Of a stretch of DNA of 24,719 bases, positions 17,823 through 24,719 are shown piece after piece (position 1 is the stretch's first letter; every line of letters begins with the position of its first letter). Source of the DNA: JAUVZF01 sp035529015 (lineage in GTDB: Bacteria; Planctomycetota; Phycisphaerae; FEN-1346); assembly GCA_035529015.1 (NCBI GenBank), contig DATKXP010000062.1, positions 1 through 24,719 on the forward strand, given 5' to 3'. A program made the translations under genes and the position numbers. The notes under the pieces were generated by a model that searched no databases, was not told where the DNA came from, and worked only from the letters and a program-made list of their open reading frames with translations.

Positions 17823-17992
17823 CCGCAGGCACCCGCCGTTTACTGCGGTGAGGCATAACCATGCCTGTTGCAAAGCCGCAACAGACCTGCGGACCACGTG
17901 GTCATGCGCAAAGGTCTTCTGCAGAAGACCTTACGCCCATAACACCCTGCCGGTTCGACTCGGCCGTCCACGGATGTTGCCGGAATGCAACA
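17823..17992. repeat. Run of consecutive palindromes/hairpins
   Basis: In order: CCGCAG/CTGCGG (17823-17828 and 17843-17848), AGGCAT-AACC-ATGCCT (17851-17866), TGTTGC-AAAGCC-GCAACA (17866-17883), GACCACGTGGTC (17892-17903), a 22-bp perfect palindrome AAGGTCTTCTG/CAGAAGACCTT (17911-17932), and TGTTGC-CGGAAT-GCAACA (17975-17992). The second and last TGTTGC hairpins have the same six-base stem and loop length. No protein-coding gene fits here. The array could be a structured RNA, a repeat cluster or a binding-site array. Confidence 0.6.
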
Positions 17993-18142
17993 CGCTCGGA
18001 ATAACCGTACCCGCCCTATTCTCGGCTCGAAACGGCCTTTTCCAGCCCGCCAACCCCCTTCCAGGACGTTATCGGACCGTCTGGCACGCGGGTTGCGTCC
18101 CCTTACGGCAGCCAGCCGTATCACGACAAGCGAGAGGCAGGA

Positions 18143-18178
18143 GCACACTTCGCGCTGGGGTCGAGGGGCGAAGTGTGC
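18143..18178. repeat. 11-bp perfect hairpin in the PEP-CTERM upstream region
   Basis: GCACACTTCGC (18143-18153), a 14-base loop, and GCGAAGTGTGC (18168-18178). It lies about 220 bp before the PEP-CTERM gene. The surrounding 18000-18385 is GC-rich, also contains TACGGC-AGCCA-GCCGTA (about 18104-18120), and has no gene I can support; part of it may be a long structured leader. Confidence 0.55.
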
Positions 18179-18401
18179 GGAAACGCGACCGGCTCGCGCT
18201 GCGGCCTCGCAGCGCCGCCGCGCGGCAGAGCAAGCACAGGCGAGAAGGAGCGGAGCAACCCGGCAGCGCGGCAGCCGTCTGGCCGTCGCGTCGCCGTCCG
18301 GGCCGGAGTACGGCTGAGGGAAACGCTGAGGGGGTTTTGCGCCGAACGCGGGGCGCCGACAGGTCCCCGCGGCGTCGGTGCACGTGGGAGGAGGCTGAAC
18401 C

Positions 18402-19106
18402 ATGTCGCATGTGGCACGTCTGACGGTGTGTCTGGTCATCCTTGGTGCGGGGACGGCCGGGGCAGGAGTCATCGAGATCCAGTTCACCGGCGTGGACCTG
18501 GTCTACGACGGAACGAGGATCCACGACGCCACGTCGCTCGCCGGCGGGGCCGGAAACCCCGCCGAGGCCGATCCCCTGACGAGCGTCCTGTTCCTGTTCG
18601 ACGGCACGCTCGTCGGCCGCCTGACCGACGACGTGTACCTCGACGTCCTCATCGACCAGGTGGAGGACATCCCCGCCTTCCACGCAGGCGGCGGCGCGCC
18701 GGTCACCTCCGGCGGCAACGGCGACGCCTTCGGCATCGACCTCCTGACCTGGGGCGCGGGGTACGGCCTCGGCCTGAACATCGACCAGGTCGTCGTCCAC
18801 TACCGGCACACGACGTCTCCCCCGACCACGCCCGTGTCGCTGGCGATCAGCGGCCTCGTGACCGGCGTCTCGGCCCAGAACCTTCCCTTCAATCTGGCCA
18901 TCGACACCGGCGAGCGCGTCACCTTCATCCTCGCCAGTTCGAACCTCTCGGTCGAGACGGACATCGTCAACAGCCTGTTCCTGCTGGGCTTCGAGGCATC
19001 CGGAACCGGCAGCCTCACGGGCAGCGGCATCCCCGAACCGGCCACCCTCGCCCTGCTGGCCGCAGGCGGCCTGCTCGCCCGCCGGCGTCGGCACCGGAGG
19101 GCATGA
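18402..19106 (+). CDS. PEP-CTERM sorting domain protein, unknown function
   Basis: A 234-residue exported protein. The signal peptide is residues 1 to about 21 (MSHVARLTVCLVILGAGTAG). The C-terminus is a complete PEP-CTERM anchor: IPEPATLALLAAGGLLARRR (210-229) plus a few more basic residues, i.e. the Pro-Glu-Pro motif, a short TM helix and an Arg cluster. Such proteins are processed by exosortase and delivered to the envelope or exopolysaccharide. The middle is rich in beta-strand and Gly/Asp/Thr, with 'FLFDGTLVGRLTDDVYLDVLIDQVEDIPAF', and resembles no family I can name. A very strong GGGAGGAGG (18386-18394) precedes the ATG. No exosortase gene is in the window. Confidence 0.88.
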   Translation: MSHVARLTVCLVILGAGTAGAGVIEIQFTGVDLVYDGTRIHDATSLAGGAGNPAEADPLTSVLFLFDGTLVGRLTDDVYLDVLIDQVEDIPAFHAGGGAPVTSGGNGDAFGIDLLTWGAGYGLGLNIDQVVVHYRHTTSPPTTPVSLAISGLVTGVSAQNLPFNLAIDTGERVTFILASSNLSVETDIVNSLFLLGFEASGTGSLTGSGIPEPATLALLAAGGLLARRRRHRRA

Positions 19107-19199
19107 CGCCGCGCAAAGCAGCGCGCGGGGCGCCGCCGAAATGTGTCGCGCGGCCCCGCAATAACCCGCGCTCTTAGCCGCGACCCGTCCGCCCGCCGA

Positions 19200-19530
19200 C
19201 CTGTCCGGCGTCCTGTCCGCCGTCCTGTCCGGCGTAGCCTTAGCGAAGACGGACGTGTCCGGCGTAGCCTTGGCGAAGACGGAAGCCTTGGCGGAGGCGG
19301 GAAGGGGAGCGCGTTGCCGCTTGCTTGCCACGCCATAGCCCGCAGGGCGACGGCGGGCCCCCCGTCCCGTCCGGCGCAGAAGCCTTCCAGCCTTCGCAGC
19401 CGAGGCTGCTACGGCCGAGTAGGCTGGCGAAGTCGGGCCTGTCCCGGCGTCCTGTCCCGGCGTCCTGTCCCGGCGTAGCCTTAGCGAAGACGGAAGCCTT
19501 TGGCGAAGACGGAAGCCTTGGCGAAGTCGG
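19200..19530. repeat. Tandem CCTGTCC(C)GGCGT and GCCTTGGCGAAGACGGA repeats
   Basis: The first tract is three 12-bp CCTGTCCGGCGT-type units (19200-19235); the second is three identical 13-bp CCTGTCCCGGCGT units (19438-19476). Each is followed by AGCCTTAGCGAAGACGGA and several degenerate copies of GCCTTGGCGAAGACGGA, up to about 19530. The middle (19330-19437) contains imperfect inverted copies of the same words. The change from 12 to 13 bp would break any reading frame, so the array is non-coding. The rest of the 19107-19634 gap holds no gene. Confidence 0.8.
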
Positions 19531-19570
19531 GCCGCAGCATTTTTCCCCGGCAAACGAGCAAGATGTAGTG

Positions 19571-19576
19571 TATACT
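19571..19576 (+). promoter_or_regulatory. Possible -10 of the FG-GAP protein gene
   Basis: TATACT 58 bp before the start, in the first AT-richer stretch after the repeat array. No convincing -35 is seen at 16-18 bp. Confidence 0.35.
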
Positions 19577-19634
19577 ATCCTGCTTTCAACCTGCGCCGAG
19601 GACGCTGAGTCTTCAAACCGTTGCGAGGGGGACG

Positions 19635-22600
19635 GTGACGAACGTGCCGAACCGAAGGACTCATCCTCACCCGCTCCTGGAGCCGCTTGAGCCGCGGCTG
19701 CTGTTGGATGCCTCGCCCTTTCTGGTCGGCGGCTTCGCCGAGCGGCAGACATACGACTTCGCCGCGTGGAACCAGCCGAGAGCCGTCGCCGGGGGCGACT
19801 TCGATGGCGACGGCCGCCTCGACCTGGCCGCCACCATCGTCCCAGCCGGTGGCGACCCCTACGTCTGCGTCCTCTACGGCCAGCCCGACGGCACGCTGGG
19901 CGCCAGGCAAGACCTCCCAGCCGGTGGCGACCCGCACGATATCGTCACGCAGGACTTCAACGGCGACGGCCGCCTCGACTTGGCCGTATCCCATTCCATC
20001 TCCCGTACCGTCAGCATCTTCTATGGCCAAGCCGACGGCCGGTTCGGCCCTCGCCACGACCTTCCCGCCGACGTCGGTCCTTGGGGTCTGGCACCGGCCG
20101 ACTTCAACGGCGACGGCCGGCTCGACCTGGCCGTGGCCAACGCCACCGGCGACACCGTCAGCGTATTCTACGGCCAAGACGACGGCACCCTCGGGGGGCG
20201 CCTGGATGTGGAGGCGGGGGACGACCCCAGGCAGGTCGTCGCGGCCGACTTCGACGGCGATGACCTCCTCGATCTGGCGGTCACACGATGGGCCGGCAGT
20301 GCCGTCAGCGTCCTCTACGGCCTGCCGGCCGGCGGATTCGGCGACCGCCGTGACTTCGACGTTGGCATGGGTCCGTTTGGCATTGTGGTGGGTGACTTCG
20401 ACCGCGACGCACGTCCCGACCTGGCCGTGGCCAACACGGCTATCAACAAGACCGTCAGCCTGCTCTATGGCGAGACGGGCCGGGACTTCCGCCGCCACGA
20501 TATCTCTGCCGGATGGCAGGGGGCTTGGGACATCACGGTGGGCGACTTCGACCGCGACGGCCGGACCGACCTGGCCCTGGCCTGCGGCTTCGATACGGTC
20601 AACGTCCTCTACGGCCAGGCCGACGGCGGCTTCGGTCATCCGGTGAGCCACGTTTCCGGATTCGCCTACGAGGGCATCGCCGCTGGCGACTTCAACGGCG
20701 ATGGCCGCCTTGACCTGGCCGTGCCCAACATGCCCCAGTATACCATCAGCCTCCTGTACGCCCAGGACAACGGGGGCTTCCACGGCGAGCAGGAGTTCCC
20801 GACCGGCGGTGAGCCCAACCAGCTGGACGTGGGAGACTTCAACCGTGATGGCCGACAGGACCTCGCCGTCACGAACTGGGGCGAGGATACGGTCAGCATC
20901 CTCTTCGGCGAGGGTAACGGCCTCTTCGGCGGGCGGCAGGATACCCCTGCCGGAACGAACCCCTGGGGCGTGGTGGCGGACGACTTCAACGAGGATGCCT
21001 GGCTCGACCTGGCCGTGACGAACGAGGGCGACGATACCGTCACGGTCCTCTACGGCCGGCCCGAGGGAGGGTTCGGCCAGGGCCAGGTCCTGGCCGTCGG
21101 CGACTGCCCCCGCGGCATCGTTGCCGCCCACTTCGACGACGACGGCCGCCTTGACCTCGCGGTCACGAACTTCTACTCCGGTTTTGTCAGCGTGCTGTAC
21201 AGTCAGCCGGGCGGAGGTTTCGGCGGGCGGCGCGATGTCGCGACCACCTTCCAGTGCTTGGACATTGTCGCGGAGGACCTCGATGGCGACGACCGGACTG
21301 ACTTGGCCGTGACCCCTCTTGAGAGCAGCCGCGTCGCCATCCTCTACGGTGAGCCGGGCGGGGGATTCGGTGACGTGCAATGGTCCGACGTCAACTTCGG
21401 CCCGCGTGGCCTGGGCTCGGGGGACTTCAACGGCGACGACCGGCCCGATTTGGCGGTGGCAAGCGGCTTCAACGATACCGTCACCGTGCTGTACGGTCAG
21501 GTCGGCGGCGGCTTCGGCGGACAACGCCATTTTGACGTCGGGAACGAACCCAGGGACGTTGTGGTGGCTGACTTCGATGGCGACGGCCGGGACGACCTGG
21601 CTGTGACCAACTACTATGGCGACGAGTACGCTCCAGCCAGCATGCAGGGCACTGCCACCGTCCTCTATGCCCAGCCGGATGGCGGGCTCGGCCGACGCGA
21701 GGACTATCACGTGAGCGGCGGCGGCGGGATGCTCGGTGGTCCCCTGGGCATCGCCTCCGCCGACTTCGACGGCGACGGACGCCCCGACCTGGCCGTCGTG
21801 AACGAAGAGAGCCACCTTGTCAGGATTCTGCTTGGCCGCGACCACAGTGCCCTTGAAGACAGACTCTGGGCCGGGAACGTGGACGACCATTGGCAACACG
21901 ACCTGAACTGGTCGCCTGCGGTCACGCCGGGCACGGACGCTGTCGCCGTCTTCGACAGCCCGGCCGACCACCAGCCGGTCCTGTATGCGAGCCAGCGCAT
22001 CGCCGGCCTCGATTTCCGCACGGCAGGTTGGACGCTGTCCTGCAACGACCACACGTTGACGATCGGCGAAGGCGGCATCACGTTCGCCGGCGCCGGGGCG
22101 CCTACCTCGACCATCGACCTGGGCACGGGCAATCTTGTCTGCGATTACACCGGCGCGAGCCCCCTGGCCGAGATTGCCGACATGATCCGTTCCGGCCTCA
22201 ACCTGCCTGGCGGGGGCAACTGGGACGGCACGGGCATCACCTCCAGCGCGGCCGCTGCCGATCCGCGCGGCCTGACGGCCGTCGGCGTCATCGACAACGG
22301 CGATACCGAGACGGGTATCGGCGGCTTGACGGAGTTCGGCGGCGTGGCGGTGGACGAGACGTGTGTCCTGGCCGCCTGCACGTGGTGGGGCGATGTGAAC
22401 CTCGACGGCGTGGTGGACTCGAACGACTACGACCGCATCGACACGAACTACATCCGCTGGATCAACGAGGGACGCGTGCCCGACGGCGGCTGGCGATGGG
22501 CCGTCGGCGACCTCGACTACGATAACATGATCGACTCGAACGATTACGACCTCATCGACAAGGCGTTTCTTCTCCAGCACGGGCCGACGGCAGCCGGGGG

Positions 22601-22955
22601 CGCGGCAAGCGTCGCGGGTCCGGACCCGTTGCCGCTTACGGCATCGTCGCCGAAGGCGCGTGACCTGACGGAGTGGCCGGAGGTGGCGCTCGTGGCCGGG
22701 TCGTCCGAGCCGCAGCCTGTCTGGCAGCCTGCCCCTGGGCCGGCCGATCTCCTGCCGGCGCTCGCGACCATCTCGGCGGCGTCCGACGGTCCCACAGGCG
22801 AGACGGTGGCCGCTCTCACGGCGGATTCTGCCAATTTGGCAGCCTCCCCGGTCTGGTCGCCGCTGCCGGCACACGCATCCGCCGACGCCGACATGGCCGC
22901 AATCGACAGCCTCTTGGACCCGCTCGCGCTGCCCGCCCTCGACATACGGCTGTAA
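19635..22955 (+). CDS. Giant surface protein with 14 FG-GAP/VCBS repeats and dockerin-like region
   Basis: A 1106-residue secreted or surface protein. Residues 15-26 (LEPLEPRLLLDA) are the planctomycete extracellular N-terminal motif (Pfam Planc_extracel type). Residues about 54-743 hold 14 FG-GAP/VCBS-type repeats, each with a Ca-binding loop such as GDFNGDGRLDLAV, spaced about 48-50 residues apart except the last, which has a 14-residue insert; this suits two seven-bladed beta-propellers. A Trp-rich beta region ('WAGNVDDHWQHDLNW', from about 745) leads to two EF-hand-like dockerin loops, DVNLDGVVDSNDYDRID (about 919-935) and DLDYDNMIDSNDYDLID. A disordered Pro/Ala-rich tail of about 130 residues ends the protein, without a PEP-CTERM. 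The start is GTG 19635 with GAGGGG just upstream; GTG 19644 is the alternative. Confidence 0.9.
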   Translation: MTNVPNRRTHPHPLLEPLEPRLLLDASPFLVGGFAERQTYDFAAWNQPRAVAGGDFDGDGRLDLAATIVPAGGDPYVCVLYGQPDGTLGARQDLPAGGDPHDIVTQDFNGDGRLDLAVSHSISRTVSIFYGQADGRFGPRHDLPADVGPWGLAPADFNGDGRLDLAVANATGDTVSVFYGQDDGTLGGRLDVEAGDDPRQVVAADFDGDDLLDLAVTRWAGSAVSVLYGLPAGGFGDRRDFDVGMGPFGIVVGDFDRDARPDLAVANTAINKTVSLLYGETGRDFRRHDISAGWQGAWDITVGDFDRDGRTDLALACGFDTVNVLYGQADGGFGHPVSHVSGFAYEGIAAGDFNGDGRLDLAVPNMPQYTISLLYAQDNGGFHGEQEFPTGGEPNQLDVGDFNRDGRQDLAVTNWGEDTVSILFGEGNGLFGGRQDTPAGTNPWGVVADDFNEDAWLDLAVTNEGDDTVTVLYGRPEGGFGQGQVLAVGDCPRGIVAAHFDDDGRLDLAVTNFYSGFVSVLYSQPGGGFGGRRDVATTFQCLDIVAEDLDGDDRTDLAVTPLESSRVAILYGEPGGGFGDVQWSDVNFGPRGLGSGDFNGDDRPDLAVASGFNDTVTVLYGQVGGGFGGQRHFDVGNEPRDVVVADFDGDGRDDLAVTNYYGDEYAPASMQGTATVLYAQPDGGLGRREDYHVSGGGGMLGGPLGIASADFDGDGRPDLAVVNEESHLVRILLGRDHSALEDRLWAGNVDDHWQHDLNWSPAVTPGTDAVAVFDSPADHQPVLYASQRIAGLDFRTAGWTLSCNDHTLTIGEGGITFAGAGAPTSTIDLGTGNLVCDYTGASPLAEIADMIRSGLNLPGGGNWDGTGITSSAAAADPRGLTAVGVIDNGDTETGIGGLTEFGGVAVDETCVLAACTWWGDVNLDGVVDSNDYDRIDTNYIRWINEGRVPDGGWRWAVGDLDYDNMIDSNDYDLIDKAFLLQHGPTAAGGAASVAGPDPLPLTASSPKARDLTEWPEVALVAGSSEPQPVWQPAPGPADLLPALATISAASDGPTGETVAALTADSANLAASPVWSPLPAHASADADMAAIDSLLDPLALPALDIRL

Positions 22956-22969
22956 TCCGCCCACGTAGG

Positions 22970-22985
22970 CCGGGGCGTGCCCCGG
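22970..22985 (+). terminator. Possible 3' hairpin of the FG-GAP gene
   Basis: CCGGGG-CGTG-CCCCGG lies 15 bp after the stop codon. It has no T-run, so termination strength is doubtful. Confidence 0.4.
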
Positions 22986-23010
22986 TTGGAACATGGTCAC
23001 CCTTCGGGCT

Positions 23011-23023
23011 GGCCATGCCACCC
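23011..23023. repeat. GGGTGGCATGGCC motif, copy 2 (inverted)
   Basis: GGCCATGCCACCC is the exact reverse complement of 9647-9659. Confidence 0.4.
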
Positions 23024-23102
23024 CGCCAGTTTGGGCTTTCCTCTGCGTTCTCTCTGTGCCCTCCGCGGGCTCTGCGTTAAGATCTGTTGCCGTTGCCGTT
23101 TT

Positions 23103-23120
23103 TTGTTAGAACTCTAACAA
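23103..23120. promoter_or_regulatory. TTGTTAGA palindrome, copy 1
   Basis: TTGTTAGAACTCTAACAA is symmetrical except for its two central bases. Its exact reverse complement lies at 23294-23311. The size and symmetry suit a dimeric regulator, but the flanks on either side do not match. Confidence 0.5.
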
Positions 23121-23293
23121 CTTTCTCCGCCTCTTCCGGGACGTAAGTCCTTGTCACACAAGCCTTTACACGGACCGCCCGATTTCGGCCCCTCATATTC
23201 CATTCGGGCCATAAGTCAGATCCCGTCTTGCGCGGTTCCTTGGCCGATTTCGCCGTTTTTGATAGCGCCAAGGCCGTTTTTCGCCTCCGGATT

Positions 23294-23311
23294 TTGTTAG
23301 AGTTCTAACAA
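23294..23311. promoter_or_regulatory. TTGTTAGA palindrome, copy 2 (opposite orientation)
   Basis: TTGTTAGAGTTCTAACAA is the exact reverse complement of 23103-23120, with 173 bp between them. Confidence 0.5.
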
Positions 23312-23404
23312 TCTCCGAGCCGTTCTCCACCCCTGTTCCCCGTCCCCTGTTCCCTGGTCCCCGCTTTTTGTATATTTCAGAGCATATTGACCCCGCTCCA
23401 CGTA

Positions 23405-23485
23405 GGTTAAAAAAGGGGTAAAAAGGACGAAGAACGGGGTAAAAAGGAGCAAAAAGCGATAAAAAACCGATCAAAAAGGAGTAAG
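23405..23485. repeat. A-tract repeat array
   Basis: Runs of five or six A separated by short GC words, with GGGGTAAAAAGGA repeated exactly at 23415-23427 and 23436-23448. The bases around it are much more AT-rich than neighbouring genes. A minus-strand frame reads Phe/Leu/Pro here, but it looks like repeat sequence, not a protein. The remaining parts of 22986-23777 contain no gene I can support; TATATAA near 23605 is a weak promoter candidate for the next gene. Confidence 0.65.
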
Positions 23486-23777
23486 TTTTGCCTTGCCTAT
23501 CTTAACATTTGAGGGCCGAATCGCTGTTTCCAGGCCAGAAACGAGGTTCGGTCCTCCGAAAAGCGCCATTTTGGGGGGTCTCAAGAAAGCCCGTTTTCGT
23601 AAAGTATATAACCCGAACGGCAGCACGAGCCACGCGCCACGTCCACGGCCGCCCGACGCTTCAGCCGTGTTTACATCCGCCGCACGAGCCGGTAAGATGA
23701 CGCCGCCGGCAGCGGCCAGGGGGCACTGGACGATGAAGACCATGGCGAAAACGGCGCCGAGAAGGAGAGGTGACCGT

Positions 23778-24719
23778 ATGCCGCGACTTGCGATGACCGT
23801 CATCTGCGGGCTGATTGCCGCCGCCTCGCTCTGTGCGAGCGTCCTGGCGGCCGATCCCGACGTCAAGGCGGTCCGTGCCGTTCTTCCCACCGAGCGCGGG
23901 CTGGTGATTCACGCCGGCGCGGCGGGCCCCGAGTTGGCCGCCGCGCTCGCCGCCGAAACGCCCCTGGTGGTTCACGCCCTCCTGGGCGACGCGGCGACGG
24001 AACGGGCCGCCCGGGCGGCCCTCGTCGGGGCCGCTCTGCACGGACAGGCCACCGTCGCCCGTTGGCGCGATCCCAAGAGCCTGCCGTTTTTCGATAACAC
24101 GGCCGTCGCCGTCATCGCCGACCTCGATGCGGGCGACGGCTTGCGGGCCGAGGAATGTCTGCGTGCCGTGCGTCCCGGCGGCATCACCTTTCTGAAGCAG
24201 GGCGGCACGTGGTCGGCCACCACCAGGAAACGCCCGGCCGACACCGATGACTGGCCCGAGTACGCGCACGATGCAGCCGCCAGCGACGTCTCGAGCGACG
24301 TGCGCGTCGGCCCGGCCCGGGGACTCCAGTGGCAGGCCGGTCCCGAGGAGGTCACCAAAGACGGCATCCGCCTGGTCGGGGGTGTCTGGATCGCGTGTGA
24401 GGTGATGCGGCTGCCGCCGCCTGAGAATGAGCGAAAGCGCCTGATCGCCCGCGATGCCTACTCGGGCCTGCCGCTGTGGCAGCGGGAAGACGTGACCGTC
24501 AACAGCCGCTTCGCCTTCCTGGCCGACGCGAAGCGCGTCTACGTGAACCCCGGCGCTGTGGATCGGGGCTGGCCGGCCCCGAGCATGATCGCCCTGGACC
24601 TGCGGACCGGCCGGACGGTGGCGGAGTTTGACCAGGGCATCACGTTCGAGGCCCCCGCCGAACTGCCGAAGGACCGCAAGGAGCAGGAAACGATCCAGCG
24701 CGGCCTCAGCGGCCGTGCG
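23778..24719 (+). CDS. PQQ-binding-like beta-propeller protein with methyltransferase-like N-terminus (3' truncated)
   Basis: The first 314 codons are present and remain open to the window edge. A signal peptide (MPRLAMTVICGLIAAASLCA, cleavage near VLA-AD) sends it out of the cytoplasm. Residues about 38-145 follow the pattern of a SAM-methyltransferase Rossmann fold ('GLVIHAGAAGPELAAALA', then 'ECLRAVRPGGITFLK'), but the glycine-rich SAM motif is degenerate. From about 157 ('DDWPEYAHDAAASDVSSD...VGPARGLQWQAGP') it matches the start of PQQ-type propellers in planctomycetes, and strands such as 'LIARDAYSGLPLWQRE' and 'MIALDLRTGRTVAEFD' are propeller blades. AGGAGAGG (23763-23770) seven bases before ATG 23778 fixes the start; ATG 23733 is in frame but lacks such a site. 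Any catalytic role is unproven. Confidence 0.82.
   Translation, partial: MPRLAMTVICGLIAAASLCASVLAADPDVKAVRAVLPTERGLVIHAGAAGPELAAALAAETPLVVHALLGDAATERAARAALVGAALHGQATVARWRDPKSLPFFDNTAVAVIADLDAGDGLRAEECLRAVRPGGITFLKQGGTWSATTRKRPADTDDWPEYAHDAAASDVSSDVRVGPARGLQWQAGPEEVTKDGIRLVGGVWIACEVMRLPPPENERKRLIARDAYSGLPLWQREDVTVNSRFAFLADAKRVYVNPGAVDRGWPAPSMIALDLRTGRTVAEFDQGITFEAPAELPKDRKEQETIQRGLSGRA

Noticed and set aside
18030..18400. Long leader before the PEP-CTERM gene considered as a riboswitch
   Set aside because: Hairpins are present but I could not match the conserved core of any known class (cobalamin, c-di-GMP, TPP, glycine, SAM).
19200..19530. Tandem repeats considered as a CRISPR array
   Set aside because: Units are 12-13 bp and contiguous without unique spacers of 30-40 bp, and no cas genes are present.
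19575..23021. A 1148-codon open frame on the minus strand covering the whole FG-GAP gene
   Set aside because: It lies opposite a repetitive GC-rich gene whose codon bias keeps the antisense frame open. Its translation is Val/Glu/Asp/Gly repeats mirroring the plus-strand repeats, with no independent domain; the plus strand has clear FG-GAP and dockerin motifs.
23193..23474. A 93-codon minus-strand frame reading Phe/Leu/Pro-rich peptide
   Set aside because: It is produced by the A-tract array and the second TTGTTAGA palindrome; no ribosome site and unnatural composition after residue 25.

Overview
The window is about 24.7 kb of GC-rich bacterial DNA that looks like a Planctomycetota chromosome, most likely of the Phycisphaerae/Sedimentisphaerales type. 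The support is the protein set: a PEP-CTERM surface protein, a giant FG-GAP protein opening with the planctomycete LEPRLLLDA export motif and carrying a dockerin-like Ca-binding region, a secreted PQQ-propeller protein with a methyltransferase-like N-terminus, and a Gfo/Idh/MocA C-terminus. Intergenic spaces are unusually rich in palindromic repeats. This placement is inference from protein families; no 16S gene is present.

Layout, left to right. The end of a Gfo/Idh/MocA oxidoreductase (3-134) is followed by a 600-bp gap with a nested palindromic repeat, a strong hairpin and tRNA-Glu(CTC) on the minus strand. A small lipoprotein gene (minus) and coaD (plus) diverge from two near-consensus promoters. 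Then come a second small exported protein, a YefM-YoeB type toxin-antitoxin pair (minus), and trpE (minus). A solitary HicB-like gene, transcribed away from trpE, is followed by what looks like a broken hicA. dut and ftsK form a short operon that ends at a clear intrinsic terminator. An MBL-fold hydrolase follows, preceded by a tandem hairpin repeat.

From about 10.0 to 17.7 kb everything lies on the minus strand: an ECF sigma factor with its membrane anti-sigma-like partner (zinc finger, TM helix, helical region, LamG-like C-terminus), and a two-gene RND efflux operon (adaptor and permease with a 4-bp ATGA overlap). A 700-bp gap with a run of consecutive palindromes separates these from the plus-strand surface genes: the PEP-CTERM protein, the 1106-residue FG-GAP protein with 14 repeats, and the truncated PQQ-type protein at the right edge. 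An AT-richer 820-bp gap before the last gene holds two inverted copies of an 18-bp near-palindrome and an A-tract repeat.

Housekeeping functions (coenzyme A, tryptophan, dUTP control, chromosome segregation) are interleaved with small addiction modules and surface or envelope genes. I see no CRISPR array, prophage, transposase or biosynthetic cluster. The least explained parts are the non-coding repeat and palindrome arrays and several domain-level oddities: the sensor-like anti-sigma factor, extra TM helices in the RND permease, an acidic FtsK tail, and a degenerate methyltransferase domain on the PQQ protein.
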